A stretch of 64,000 nucleotides of DNA. It comes from Viola odorata. Lineage: Eukaryota > Streptophyta > Magnoliopsida > Malpighiales > Violaceae. Made by a program: the position numbers and the translations under genes. The notes under the pieces are model-generated. The model was not told the origin of the DNA. It ran no database searches and saw only the letters and a list, made by a program, of their open reading frames with translations. Positions 22,953 through 33,808 of the stretch are shown here, piece by piece (position 1 is the first letter of the stretch; every line of letters begins with the position of its first letter). The stretch is from positions 21,560,407-21,624,406 of the forward strand of contig OY829539.1 in NCBI GenBank assembly GCA_963691705.1, read 5' to 3'.

Positions 22953-23219
22953 CTAAGCCTATGTATGGGAAGAAGGATTAGAGTGGAAAGGAAAGGAAGG
23001 GGAAGGAAATTTTTAAAATTTCCTTTGTATGGGAAAAAAATGCAAGGGATTCAAAGGGAAAGCAAGGGAATACAGAGAAAATAAATTATAAAAATTTCCT
23101 TCCGGGCCCACAAAATATTTCCTCCCAAAAGTGAGAGGAAAAGGAAGGAATTGAAGGAAAAAAATATTATTTCATTACTGACCCCCTTAAGCCACAACAA
23201 CCTCCCACCCCTGCACCAC

Positions 23220-23300
23220 CATCCAACACTGACCCAAAATCTCTTATTCCTCTTACAAAATTGCCCACCCAAGAAGCTTCCCCTTCAGCAAATCCATGTC
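23220..23300 (+). pseudogene. PPR protein N-terminal fragment
   Basis: The + strand reads HPTLTQNLLFLLQNCPPKKL then PLQQIHV, followed by a stop and MLHP. This is the usual pre-repeat start of organelle-targeted PPR proteins (L-x-x-C ... L-x-Q-I-H-x-x-M-L). It is too short to be functional, carries a stop, and lies inside the TIR element. Confidence 0.55.
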
Positions 23301-23339
23301 TAAATGTTACACCCATAACTTGGTTTTGTAGAATCCGTC

Positions 23340-23661
23340 GATTCGGAAGGCTTTGAAGCTTCCCCTTTCTGCCTTCTCCTGTCGCATCCACGACCCTTAT
23401 CTTGCGGTTGTTGGGTTTGGCTTTGATTCGCGATTGAATGATTATAAGGTTGTCAGGCTTGTAAATGTTTGGAAAACAAAGAAGAAACCACTAGAGAGGA
23501 ACCTCAAACGCCCTGCCAAGGTTGAGGTTTATTCGACCAATTCAGGTTTTTGGAGAAACCTTGATGTTTCTGTCCCTCCATGTCGGATGCATTATGGCAA
23601 GTGGGATCAAGCTTTTGTCAATGGAGTTATTCATTGGCAAGTGGGATCAACCTTTGTTTGA
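23340..23661 (+). pseudogene. F-box-associated domain fragment
   Basis: An open stretch (from ATG 23353) reads VVGFGFDSRLNDYKVVRLV, then KVEVYSTNSGFWRNLDV and WDQAFVNGVIHWQ. These blocks (GFGFD-NDYKVVR, VEVYS-GSWR, FVNG-IHW) are the hallmark of the F-box-associated interaction domain of plant F-box proteins. The F-box itself and the C-terminal half are missing. It is flanked by PPR pieces inside the TIR element, so it is a captured fragment. Confidence 0.7.
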
Positions 23662-23662
23662 T

Positions 23663-23735
23663 TACCATGTATGCAAGGTGTAGTGAGCTTAGCCTTGCAC
23701 GGAAGGTGTTCGATGAAATTCAGCAATGGGATTTG
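23663..23735 (+). pseudogene. PPR repeat fragment
   Basis: The + strand reads LITMYARCSELSLARKVFDE followed by IQQWDLESM, a nearly perfect single PPR unit (LI-x-MYA-x-C-x-x-L-x-x-A-x-x-VFDE). It follows the F-box fragment in a different frame. With the fragment at 23220, it suggests capture of two separate parts of one PPR gene, or of a PPR locus already carrying the F-box piece. Confidence 0.7.
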
Positions 23736-23971
23736 GAAAGTATGAAAATGACCATAAGGATAAAGTGGTAAAATAACTATAAAAAAAATTCTTCCCATTT
23801 ATGTTGTCATACACAAATATTATAATTTCCTTCCTTTTCCTTTGTATCTAAAAAATGTAGCCATACAAAGGATTTTTTCTAAAAATTCCCTCCCTCTCCT
23901 TTCCTTTTCTTTCCCTTGTTAAATTTCTCCTCTTTTCCTTCCTGCGCTTTAGTTCCTATACAAAGCATTAG

Positions 23972-25472
23972 AATAATCAGGTAAGCTTAGCTATTCCTAG
24001 TGGTCACACTTGAAGACATTATTAAAGTCCATATCTCTAAGAATCTATACAAATTGTTAAATAAATCAGATCCTACCTAAATATTCATGTCAAGTATTAA
24101 AAAAATCAGATTAGTACTTTCTATATAATTTTAGGTTTGAAATATAGGTATTCTCCAGCTCAATTGACTAAAATTAATTATGTGCACACCAAATTAGCTC
24201 ATTAAAGAATAAATTATTTCCAACATGTAACTTTTCTATAATAAATAATTGAACAGTGACCTATTATTTAAAAGATAAGCGTATCAAATTACTTACATCA
24301 ATCACCTTTTGATAGTACTTTAGAAATACTGCACTTAGTTCAAAGGAGGAACTCTCTCTGTCTTTTTAAATGTGTGGTTTTAGAGTTTCTTTTTGTCTTT
24401 AGATTAAATGATGTTTTTCAATTTTTGGATATATTTTTAATGTTTATTAGCGTATACTAGAAGGCAATTAATAAGAATAAAGATAATTTTATCAATAAAT
24501 ACCTAAAAAGATAGTGAAAAATTATTACCTTAATACGTGTGATATAGTGTAAAATGACATACTCCGTTAGGACTCAATTAACGTTTTGGAGTCTTTTTTT
24601 TTGTCCGAAATATATGACGTTCTGCCTTTTCGAATGCATTTGTTAGAGTTGTTTACCATTTTACCCTTACCAACAACGAAACTAGCTAGTTTGAAGCGTT
24701 TGGTTGCCAGCAACCTTTTGGTGACATAAGAGGCAAAACAAGTTTAGAAGAGAAATTGGAAGTCAATTTTGGGTGGCAATTTGAAAATCGAATTAAAGGG
24801 GAAATTAAAATTCTGATGCTTCAAACCGATTATTATCTCTTTTTCCTTCCTCAAAAAACAATTCTTTATCTCATACTCTATTTTCTTCTTCACTTTTTTG
24901 TTCAACTCTCTTCAAAATTAGGGTTTCTTAATTTTGATTTTAGAAATATAAAGAGCATTGACTTTTGGCAGGATTCTCAGTACAACAGTTAGGTGGAATT
25001 TGATGATTCCATGAACATGTTCATGAATGATTCCATTGGAATCAGAGATAAGGCAAATGATTTACATGTGGAGGAATCTAGAGCAAAAGAAGATTGTGAA
25101 GGATTTGTTCAATAATGAAGAGGAGATGATTTCAATCAAAGCAGTGGAAGAAGTATCATCTGCGCGCAAGGGTGAGGAAGGTTTGGGATTAGGTGTTAGG
25201 CAAGATGAAGTCTTATTTATTGTGAAAGATGAAGAATATGGAATTTACTTCTGGGGAAGGATGAAGTCGATACTAGGCTTATGGGATCTGAGGATAGAGT
25301 GAAGGAATCATAAGAAACAACAATCACAACCCTAAAATTGCCATCGGATAGAGTGAAGAGATTTTGTGGACAATAAAGTACAACGGGAGAATAAAATTTT
25401 GATCTCAATAAATTGCCAATATCAGGTATGTACTACTTGGATTCTAAGGAGAAGAGTTTCATTGAAATGTTG
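23972..25472. other. Host flank of Athila-B, no recognised gene
   Basis: AT-rich DNA with a degenerate MITE-like stretch near 24345-24600 ('ctctctctgtctttttaaatg' and 'tactccgt'). An open frame at 25027-25302 is rich in Glu, Lys and Val, has no known domain, and is cut off from anything downstream by Athila-B. It may be an exon remnant of an old gene; I cannot name it. Confidence 0.35.
25468..25472. repeat. Target site duplication of Athila-B, left (TGTTG)
   Basis: TGTTG immediately precedes the LTR (tgatcgtcac) and is repeated at 37570-37574 directly after the other LTR end. Confidence 0.85.
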
Positions 25473-26631
25473 TGATCGTCACTTAAATATACTAATATTT
25501 TCCTGGTACCTAGATGCACAAATTAATGTGTACAGGGCAAGACAGGGTCGAACCGCAGAGATTGAAGGAGTAAATTGCTAATGAAGATGTATGACAAGGC
25601 AATATGCAACAGATCTAACCAAAGTAACACTACTGGGGGGGGGGTTATGTTGATTAACAAGTTAATCAACGCAGAGTATGGGAGCTAACAAAACAGAATT
25701 GTAAAGTACTTATCTAGGGCACGAAAGTAAAATGTGATCCAGGGCTAGAAATATAAACAGTTCGGGTGCAGGAAAAGTAATAAAGAAGATATTAATCAAA
25801 TGAGACGAGATCTTAGCGAAAGGTGCTTCCTTGGGTTATTTTCTAGGTTGGCTAGTCACTGGTACAGAAATATTCTAGACTCAAGTACAGATCTGCTATA
25901 TGGACCGCGTTTCCACACCGCATCCCCTGCTTACCTTCTTAGATAAAAGTCACCCCCCGTTTCCACTTATGAGGTGACCTTGACGTTCCGCCATCCTCCC
26001 AGCTACCTCTCTTGTCATCAAGAGGTAGCCTTGACACTTCGACCTGTCATGGGTACGAAGTAGGGAAGCTAAATTCAGAATGCCCATGAAGGGGAGGTAA
26101 GACAGATCTAGGGCGCGACAGCTCGGCTTGTCAAACCCGTATCACATACCCTAGATAACTGCTTACCCTTAGGTGAGGCCTCTTGCGCTGCCTCCCCTAG
26201 GTGTCTGCTAAAATTCCAGGGCTTCGCGTCAGGTATAACCCTGGGATATGACGTTACTTATACAGAAATACTAACAGGTGATCAAGCTCTTAACATTTCT
26301 AGACAAGCATGGAATTAAATCGGTAAACAATTATGTGCAACAAGAGAATGTATTAAGCATGCATTAGACCTCTTAGCCGAACCCTAAAACCCTTGAAACA
26401 CCCTTCACTAAGAAGGGGGTATTTAGAATCATAAACAGTAGGTATATAGAATCATACAATAGCAAAGAAAGTAAAAAGGGAGTAGAGGAAACCGGTAGGT
26501 TAATTAATAATCGAAGAGGAAAGTTGCGACAAAGGTTGTTCTTGATGACAAGAGGAGAAAATCCTCAGAAAATAAGTACTAAAATTAATGTAAGAAAATA
26601 TCCTTGGACAACCGTCCTTACAAATAACACA
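25473..26631 (-). repeat. 3' LTR of Athila-B, U3 deleted
   Basis: This block matches 35976-37133 nearly base for base, then leaves the match at about 26632 and enters internal 3' UTR sequence. The missing part corresponds to 37134-37569, the whole U3. No polypurine tract remains. The two LTRs also differ by scattered substitutions and small gaps. Confidence 0.85.
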
Positions 26632-27978
26632 ACACAGGCATAGTTTGCACGTCAATCCGAGTACTGTAGAACACATGCATGGGCAATCAACAATCGGAAA
26701 GGCAACGCATCAGCAAAAAGAAAGAAACGGGATCGAAAGAGCTAGAAATGTGGAAGAAAGAAGTAGGAAATGAACAGAAGAGAAATGAGGGGGAAAAGAA
26801 TGAAGGAAAAGAAAGAACCAGGTAAAACCTGGTTGGATCCCTTGGTTGGGAAAAAGCGAAGTGGCAAGGCAGCTTTTTATCAAGGGCACGATGATGATTC
26901 GGGGGCTAGACAGAGGTCTTCTTTCGGGGGTAGGAAAATCTCCTTGTTGAGGCTTTGGATGCGGATACTCTTTTTGTTCGCTTAATGCCCCCCTCCTTTT
27001 ATTTTGAGTTTTAAATGTTTTTTTTTAGAGGAGATAGGAGAGGGGGCATGAACCAGCTACAAAATATTGATTCTTCTGGGGCATGAAACTCTTGATTTTG
27101 CCCTTGATCTGGTTCCAGCATCGATGGTGACTTCTTTTCGCTTCCCCACACTTGAAACTTTCTGGGGGCTCGATTTCTTTGAATGATCTAGGGCTCTGAA
27201 GTCTTTTGCTTTTGTCTTCCTTCCCCACACTTGAACTTGTCTGCGCACTTTAGGTGTCTAGCCCTCGACATTACCCTCAATAATCGCTACCTCACCTGCC
27301 AAGGAAAAAGATCAAGAAAGGACGAATGGTAAGGAAAGAATATGAAAAGAGGGGGAATGTTGGGGGCTAGAAAAGAAGAAAAAAAGAGAGAGAGAGGAGA
27401 AGAGAAGGAAAAAGACATTGATGCGAGGCTTTCCGTCATATCTAAGCTTTCCCATGTCTCACAGTGACTATACCCTGGGATATTATGCAAACCTAGACCG
27501 TGCCTAGCTAAGCATTTTCACTAAAAAATAGAGGGCATGAAGCTCAAATATGCTCACGGGATCAAATTATGACTACTGGCGTCGCGGCCTAGATATGGAT
27601 ATAAGGGCTAGCAGGTCTGAAAATGCATGTTCAGGTGCAGATGCGATGGATGCTATGCTTCTTCTATGCATCAAAAGTTGAAAAATGCATGCCAAAAATG
27701 AGGGTTTGAAAACTGGTAGTGAAAAAATTTCCTAGCATGGCTAAAAATAAAATCCGTAAAGCATACAAATCATGCAACAACTGTGAAAATAAACATGCAA
27801 TCATGCAGGCAAAACGCATAAATAATTCCCTCCCCACACTTAGGCAGCGCATTGTCCTCAATGCGGGGAGAGCATAAAAAGGAGTTCAAGAAATATAAGT
27901 ACAGTACAATAATAGAAAGCATTAAATTGTTTAGGGCCCTTTTCGGGGGCTGGAGAGATAAAATTGTTCGGGGGGGTG
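26632..27978 (-). other. 3' UTR of Athila-B
   Basis: On the - strand it contains the stem-loop CGCATT-GAGGAC-AATGCG (27848-27865) followed by 'gcctaagtgtggggagg', and segments parallel to Athila-C ('ccagggtatagtcac', 'cttggcaggtga', 'gattgcccatgcatgtg', 'actcggattga'). Its distal end is missing because of the deletion that also took the polypurine tract. Frames within it are chance. Confidence 0.65.
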
Positions 27979-29778
27979 TTACTGGGGTGGCAAATTTCTG
28001 CGGGCAACTTCAGCCGTCAAAGCCTGAAGTTCCCGCAGAATGGCCTGGAGAAGTCTCGTCTGGGTCGGATCATAGACAATGAGAGGTATCGGGGGCTGGC
28101 TTGCTGCTGCCGCATTGGCTTGATGAGCTGCTTCCGCTTGGGGAGCTTGCTTTTCGGGGGCTGGAGGAATGGCATTAGGACGGGGATCCGAAAGATCTGG
28201 GTAGTCAAAGATGCCACCGTTCTTTATCCCGAAGACCTTTTCTGTTGCAGGGGCACAACCTGGGTAAAAACTCAACACACCCCGTAAGATACATAAATGG
28301 CCCATGACATCCAAGGTTCGGATATCCAAATCCTTGAATGCTAGGGGCTCAGAAAGGTTACTAGCATTCAGGTCAATATTACGCATCTTCACAGCAAATA
28401 AGGAGATAAGCGACCCAAAAATAGGCCTACGGCTACCATTTAATACATGCAAAATGCCAGAAGCTACCCAAAAACCAAGATTGACCCTTCGTTTGTGTTT
28501 CATACACCATAAAAAGAAAAGTTCTTGCACAGATATCTGTCCTGAGGAACCAAACCTTGCTGAAAAGGTGAGGGCCAGATACCTGTGCAAGATACGCAAG
28601 GCAGGATCGATTATTTCATGGGTTTTACTACCCTTAGGGTCATATTTAACAGCAGGCTTGTTGGTAAGTTTACGAAAAGCAGCATTGGCATTAAAAACAG
28701 AAGGTATAACAGTCAAAGCATTCTTGTACAGAGGAGTGTTCAATTCATCTTTTGTGACAAATCCAAACCAGCAATTAAATTCCCCAAGGGTCAGATGCTC
28801 CCATTTGGTAGCTAGCCTAAAGTTGATCAGACCAGGGGTAGAAGAGTTCGGACCGACCTTGCCCTTGGGCCTAAAAGTACCATCTACCCAGAATGTAGTG
28901 AAAAACTCAAGGGAAAGCTCAACAAAGGTCGGGTGTTCCAAATAGAACAGAGATTCCCAACCAATATTGGCCACATACTCTTTGACCTTGGATTCAATAC
29001 CCATCTTAGCAAGAAAATTAAAATCCAGGAGCGCGCATGAGCTAACGCCCTTGGAATTCAGCATATTCAACTTATCAAGGGATGGTTTATCATTAAATAC
29101 AATCCATTCATGAGGTGAGGAAAGGTTAAAAGTCACCTGTTGGGAGCTGGATCTGGGAATGGATAAAGGTGCGGGGGTCTCGGTCTCGACATCATCGTCT
29201 GTGTCGGGGGCACGAGGATTCTTGGAGCTCGAGGGCTTACCTGTACTGGTGGATGAGAGCTTCCTCTTGAGGATTACTGGTGTATCCACTGCAGCTGGCT
29301 GCTCTAGTTTGGCATCATCCTTGGATTTGCCTTTCTTAGCCGCTGACTTTGTTGCGGCTGCTTTTTGCTTCCTCTCAGCCTCCTCAGCGGCTTTCTGGGC
29401 CTCGAGATCTTCTTCTTCGTCAGCTTCGCTGCCCTCGGCCTCGCCACTTTCTCCTGTGCCCTCCTCTATGGCCTCGAGATCTGCTTCTGCTTCACCGTGA
29501 CCAGGGTCAGCCTGTTCCTCCACGACCTCGACTTCTTCATCCGAGACAAGGATGTCCTTGAGGACTTCCTCAACAGTTAAGGCAGGCTGAGGAGCTAAGA
29601 AACGGTCGACGGCCGCGTCAAGGGGGGTTTTCCTAGCGGATGGAGAGGGTTTTTTGGATTTAGACTTGGTTGTGGACTTGGCAGTGGAAGATCCGGGGGG
29701 AAGTTTCACTACACGGCCGCCTCTAGTGGTGGTCGAGGTAGGGGGAATAGAGCCTGTGACCTCTAGGTCATCGTCCAC
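27979..29778 (-). CDS. Athila ORF2 protein of unknown function, 599 codons, no ATG
   Basis: This open frame follows gag-pol in the position where some Athila elements carry an env-like gene. The N-terminal third is Ser/Lys/Pro-rich, then strongly acidic and Ala/Glu-rich (LVSDEEVEVVEEQ, EADEEEDLEAQKAAEEAER). The last 380 residues align with Athila-C ORF2: WIVFNDKPSLDKLN, IGWESLFYLEHPTFVELSLE, LTLGEFNCWFGF, LRILHRYLALTFSARFG and KHKRRVNLGFWV. There is no signal peptide or membrane segment. The start is a problem: the codon at 29778 is GTG, preceded by CTG where Athila-C has ATG. So the frame is open but may have lost its start. Confidence 0.65.
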   Translation of the reverse strand: MDDDLEVTGSIPPTSTTTRGGRVVKLPPGSSTAKSTTKSKSKKPSPSARKTPLDAAVDRFLAPQPALTVEEVLKDILVSDEEVEVVEEQADPGHGEAEADLEAIEEGTGESGEAEGSEADEEEDLEAQKAAEEAERKQKAAATKSAAKKGKSKDDAKLEQPAAVDTPVILKRKLSSTSTGKPSSSKNPRAPDTDDDVETETPAPLSIPRSSSQQVTFNLSSPHEWIVFNDKPSLDKLNMLNSKGVSSCALLDFNFLAKMGIESKVKEYVANIGWESLFYLEHPTFVELSLEFFTTFWVDGTFRPKGKVGPNSSTPGLINFRLATKWEHLTLGEFNCWFGFVTKDELNTPLYKNALTVIPSVFNANAAFRKLTNKPAVKYDPKGSKTHEIIDPALRILHRYLALTFSARFGSSGQISVQELFFLWCMKHKRRVNLGFWVASGILHVLNGSRRPIFGSLISLFAVKMRNIDLNASNLSEPLAFKDLDIRTLDVMGHLCILRGVLSFYPGCAPATEKVFGIKNGGIFDYPDLSDPRPNAIPPAPEKQAPQAEAAHQANAAAASQPPIPLIVYDPTQTRLLQAILRELQALTAEVARRNLPPQ

Positions 29779-30562
29779 CAGGGTGAACTCTAGGATCTGC
29801 TCTGCGGTTGTTGGGGAGACCGCCGTAGGAGAGGGAATGGGAAGTGGGGAGAGGATAGGGTTGCGTATTTGGTGAAGGAAGGTGAAAGTGATGTGTTTGA
29901 AATTGATATGAGTGAAAACGAAATGGGAGCGTGGGAGAGAGAGTGGTAGTCACAGCTGGCATTTAATGGCGCAGCTTTTTCATTGATGAGGCCTGCGTTT
30001 TCTGCGCTTGCCAGGCCACATGGCACCCTGGGCGTGGAGCACGACGGCCCACGCGTATCTCAACTGCCTAAAAAGGAGAACAACTTTTAAATTTCAAAAA
30101 GGCAGTTAGTTAATATAAGATACGGACAAAAAGAGAGAATAAAGGTGAGTTAATGCTAAATAAAAGGAATAAAATCATAGGGGAAAAGGAAAGTTCAGGT
30201 ATATATACAAACAATAAAACATGGAAATAAAATCAAATAAAAATCAGAGAATCTGAAAAGATGCAGAGAAGATAAAGGAGAGAGAAAGGATGCAGACGAC
30301 ATGTCAAATGCCTCCAGTGTGGTCTGTTTACTCGTCGGGACCTCGACGTGCGTTGATACTCTAGGTCTGGAGAGGTGGGACATCCACCATGGCCTCCTCA
30401 ACTATCGAGGGCTGGAAACCTTCATAAAAGGGTGAGTCTCTGGCCACTGACCTTGAAGATGATTCATGTGACTGGGCTCTGAATCTCAACTGCCCCATGG
30501 TTGTAGACTGTCGTCACCACGAAAGGTCCTGACCATTTAGATTTCAGCTTTCCGGCAAAGAG

Positions 30563-31243
30563 TCACAGACGTGAATTGTACAATAAGACTTGCTGTCCGA
30601 CTGAGAATGTTTTGGGACGAAGGTGTCGGTCATGGTAAGCTTTTGTCTTGCCCTTATAGAGCATGGCATTCTCATAGGCATCATCCCTCAATTCCTCTAG
30701 CTCTTGGATTTGTAAACGCCTGTGTTGATTAGCGAGGCCTAGATCTGTATTCACTTTCCTGATTGCCCAAAAAGCCTTGTGCTCTATCTCCACTGGAAGA
30801 TGGCATGGCTTGCCATAGACAAGTCTTTAGGGAGTCATTCCGATTGGGGTCTTGAATACTGTACGATAGGCCCAGAGAGCATCATCCAATTTCATACTCC
30901 AATCTTTCCTGGACTAGTTAACGGTCTTCTCAATGATGGATTTGATCTCACGGTTCGAGACCTCGGCTTGGCCATTAGTCTGAGGGTGATAAGCGGTGGA
31001 TGTTCTATGGTGGACTCCATACTTTGTCAAAAGCGAGGTCACGACACGGTTGCAGAAGTGGGTACCCCTATCGCTGATGAGCGCTCTAGGTGTACCAAAC
31101 CGGTTAACGATATTGGTGCGGAGAAAATTCACGACCACCTTGGAATCGTCCGTTCGAGTAGCCTTAGCCTCGACCCATTTGGACACATAATCGACGGCCA
31201 GAAGGATGTAGATGTTGCCAAAGGAATTGGGAAAAGGGCCCAT
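30563..31243 (-). pseudogene. Integrase core and C-terminus of Athila-B (broken)
   Basis: On the - strand, 31243-30914 gives [33 protein letters not shown] and [20 protein letters not shown], with the second D and the E of the triad. A stop follows. A further stop falls in the 'MTP(stop)RLVYGKP' region near 30830. The range 30793-30563 gives [20 protein letters not shown] and [14 protein letters not shown], then another stop. The 1-nt deletion near 31245 lies at the first catalytic Asp region. Confidence 0.85.
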
Positions 31244-31248
31244 AAAAT

Positions 31249-32970
31249 CTATACCCAGATGTCAAAGATCTCGCAAGCAATAATATTTATCAAGGGCATC
31301 TGATTCCTGGCCCCGATATTTCTAGTGGCCTGACATCGGGGGCACGAAGCGCAAAACATGTAACTATCCTTGAAAACGGTGGGCCAGTACAGACCAGCTT
31401 CTAGGACCTTTAGGGCCGTTTTCTTGGCCGCGAAATGGCCTCCCTCCGAATGGCAGAATTTAAGGATCGAGGGCACCTCGTCCATGGTTACACATCTACG
31501 AATTATTTGATCCGAACAGTGCTTCCACAGGTAGGGGCTGTCCCAAATGTAGTATTTTGCTTGCCTTCTGATCTTATTGCATTCAGACGGAGCGGTATCA
31601 GCTGGGTAGGTGCCACTAGCACAGAAGTTTGCAATGTCGGAAAACCATGGGGAATAAACAGCTTGGGCTAGACATAATTGCTTGTCAGGAAAAGTATCCC
31701 GAATTGGCTCAAGCGAATTATCTTCTTGGGCTGGAAGTCTACTCAAGTGATCTGCCACAAGGTTTTCTTTTCCTGCCTTGTCTTTGATAGCGATATCAAA
31801 TTCTTGTAGGAGCAGGATCCAACGAATAAGTCGGGGTTTGGCATCGGCCTTGGTCAACAAACACCGAAGGGCAGAATGGTCTGAGTAGACGAGGACATGA
31901 GTGCCTAGCAGATATTGCCTGAACTTGTCTAGGGCATAGACTACGGCCAGGAGTTCTTTCTCTGTGGTAGTGTAGTTCTGCTGGGACGGGTCTAGTGGCT
32001 TGGAAGCATAATAGATGACATGGGTCTCTTTATCCTTCTTCTGACCCAAAACGGCGCCCAGGGCCTGATTACTGACGTCACACATGACCTCGAAAGGTAG
32101 TGTCCAATCGGGGGCACGAATAATCGGGGCCGAGATAAGTTTATTCTTGAGAAGTTCAAAAGCGGTTTTGCAGGCCTCATTGAAATCAAAGGACACGTCC
32201 TTCTGGAGCAAGTGACACATTGGTTGAGCAATCTTGGAAAAATCTTTAGTGAACCGTCGGTAGAAACCAGCGTGGCCTAGAAAAGATCGTACATCACGGA
32301 CACATGAGGGGTAGGGCAAGGATTCTATTACTTCTATCTTGGCTTTGTCAACCTCAATTCCCTGGGCCGAGATAACATGACCAAGCACTAGGGCTCGATC
32401 CACCATGAAGTGACATTTTTCAAAATTCAGGACATGATTCGTCTCTATGCAGCGCTCTAGGCACCTCTTCAGATTGTTCATGCATTCCTCAAAAGAATTC
32501 CCATAGACGGTGAAGTCGTCCATCAAGACCTCGATTCCATCCTCAACTAGTTCAGAGAAAATGCTGACCATACAACGTTGGAAAGTGGCAGGGGCGTTAC
32601 ACAGACCGAAAGGCATGCGTCTATACGCGAAGGTCCCGAAAGGGCAGGTAAATGTGCTCTTTTCCTGGTCTTCAGGAGCAACTAGGATCTGATGGAATCC
32701 GGAGTAACCGTCGAGACAGTAATAGTGGGTTTTACCAGCGAGGCATTCTAGCATCTGATCGATGAAGGGCAGGAGAAAATGATCTTTTCTGGTAACGGAG
32801 TTCAATCGGCGGTAGTCAATACACACTCTCCACCCATTCTGGATCCGGGTAGGAATGGATTCGCCATCTTGACCGATGGTGATGGTTATGCCTATTTTCT
32901 TGGGCACGACCTGGATAGGGCTGACCCAAGGGCTATCTGAGATGGGGTAGATAACTCCCGCATCTAGCAA
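31249..32970 (-). pseudogene. Reverse transcriptase, RNase H and integrase N-terminus of Athila-B
   Basis: A 573-codon open stretch on the - strand. RT blocks: [61 protein letters not shown] and the catalytic [10 protein letters not shown] (Athila elements use xMDD). RNase [41 protein letters not shown] and [11 protein letters not shown]. Integrase zinc region: [20 protein letters not shown] and CASCPRCQ. It ends at a frameshift just after CEIFDIW. Two stops and a frameshift lie upstream at about 32985-33030. Confidence 0.9.
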
Positions 32971-33028
32971 TTTGAGAATCTCTTTCTCTTACCACTTCCA
33001 TCATGGGCGGATTAAGTCACCGCTGGGG

Positions 33029-33808
33029 CTAGCGAATGGTCTTGCTTGCATCTTCTAGGTGGATGTGATGAGTGCATAATGCTGGGGACAAGCCCTTAAT
33101 GTCCGCAATGGTCCATCCTATGGCTTGTCTGAAGTTCCTCAGCAAGGAAACTAGCTCGGACTCCTCATGGTCTTTGAGTTTGTTGGAGATAATGTCGGGG
33201 CCTAGATAAGCATATTTCAAATGGGTAGGCAATGGCTTCAGATCGAGGGCTGGAGCCTGATCAATAGAGGGAAATAACTTAACATGGCTTGGATATTCGG
33301 GAGACTGCTTCGGAGACTCATGCTGAGCAACAACGCATTCTTCTAGGGCAACGACGACAGAGTGTAATTCAGGTGGAATAGGAAGCATCGAGGCCACGAC
33401 ATCTAGAAGAGCGAGTGTCAGACTCCTGTCAAGGGCAAATTGTAAGGGGTCAGTAGAATATATATCATCAATCTCCCCTATAATGGGGTCTACAATATCA
33501 ATATAATTCACACTAGAAAATTCAGAGGGGTATCGTATGGCTTCTAGCATATTGAATTTGATGATCTCTCCATCAAATTCGAGGGAGATGGTGGCATCAT
33601 GAACATCAATCTTTGCTCGGGCTGTGGCCAGGAATGGGCGGCCTAGGAGAACATCTGTGGATTTGGTGGAGTCTTCGTTCTCCATTGCAATCATATAGAA
33701 ATCTGCAGGGAACAAGAATTCTCCCACTTGGACTAAGACATCCTTGATTATCCCCTCGGGGTAGATGATAGAGCGGTCAGCAAGCTGGATGGCGAGGTCT
33801 GTGGGCAC
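33029..33808 (-). pseudogene. Protease C-terminus to RT linker of Athila-B
   Basis: On the - strand, 260 codons read [40 protein letters not shown] and [20 protein letters not shown], then [10 protein letters not shown] and [19 protein letters not shown]. This matches Athila-C residues about 700-960. A frame change near 33808 separates it from the protease active site, and a stop follows SKTIR at 33029. Confidence 0.85.

Larger units (their letters stand above)
22953..23971. mobile_element. TIR DNA transposon carrying captured gene fragments (Pack-type)
   Basis: The left end CTAAGCCTATGTATGGGAA and the reverse complement of the right end, CTAATGCTTTGTATAGGAA, match at most positions. Both continue into purine-rich arms (gaaaggaaaggaagg) and a second 'tttgtatgg' motif, so the inverted repeats are about 100 bp but imperfect. 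Between them are fragments of two unrelated host genes and no transposase. A target duplication is not clear, so the superfamily (Mutator or hAT) is undecided. Confidence 0.6.

Noticed and set aside
28304..28945. 213-codon frame on the + strand
   Set aside because: It is the antisense of ORF2 of Athila-B.
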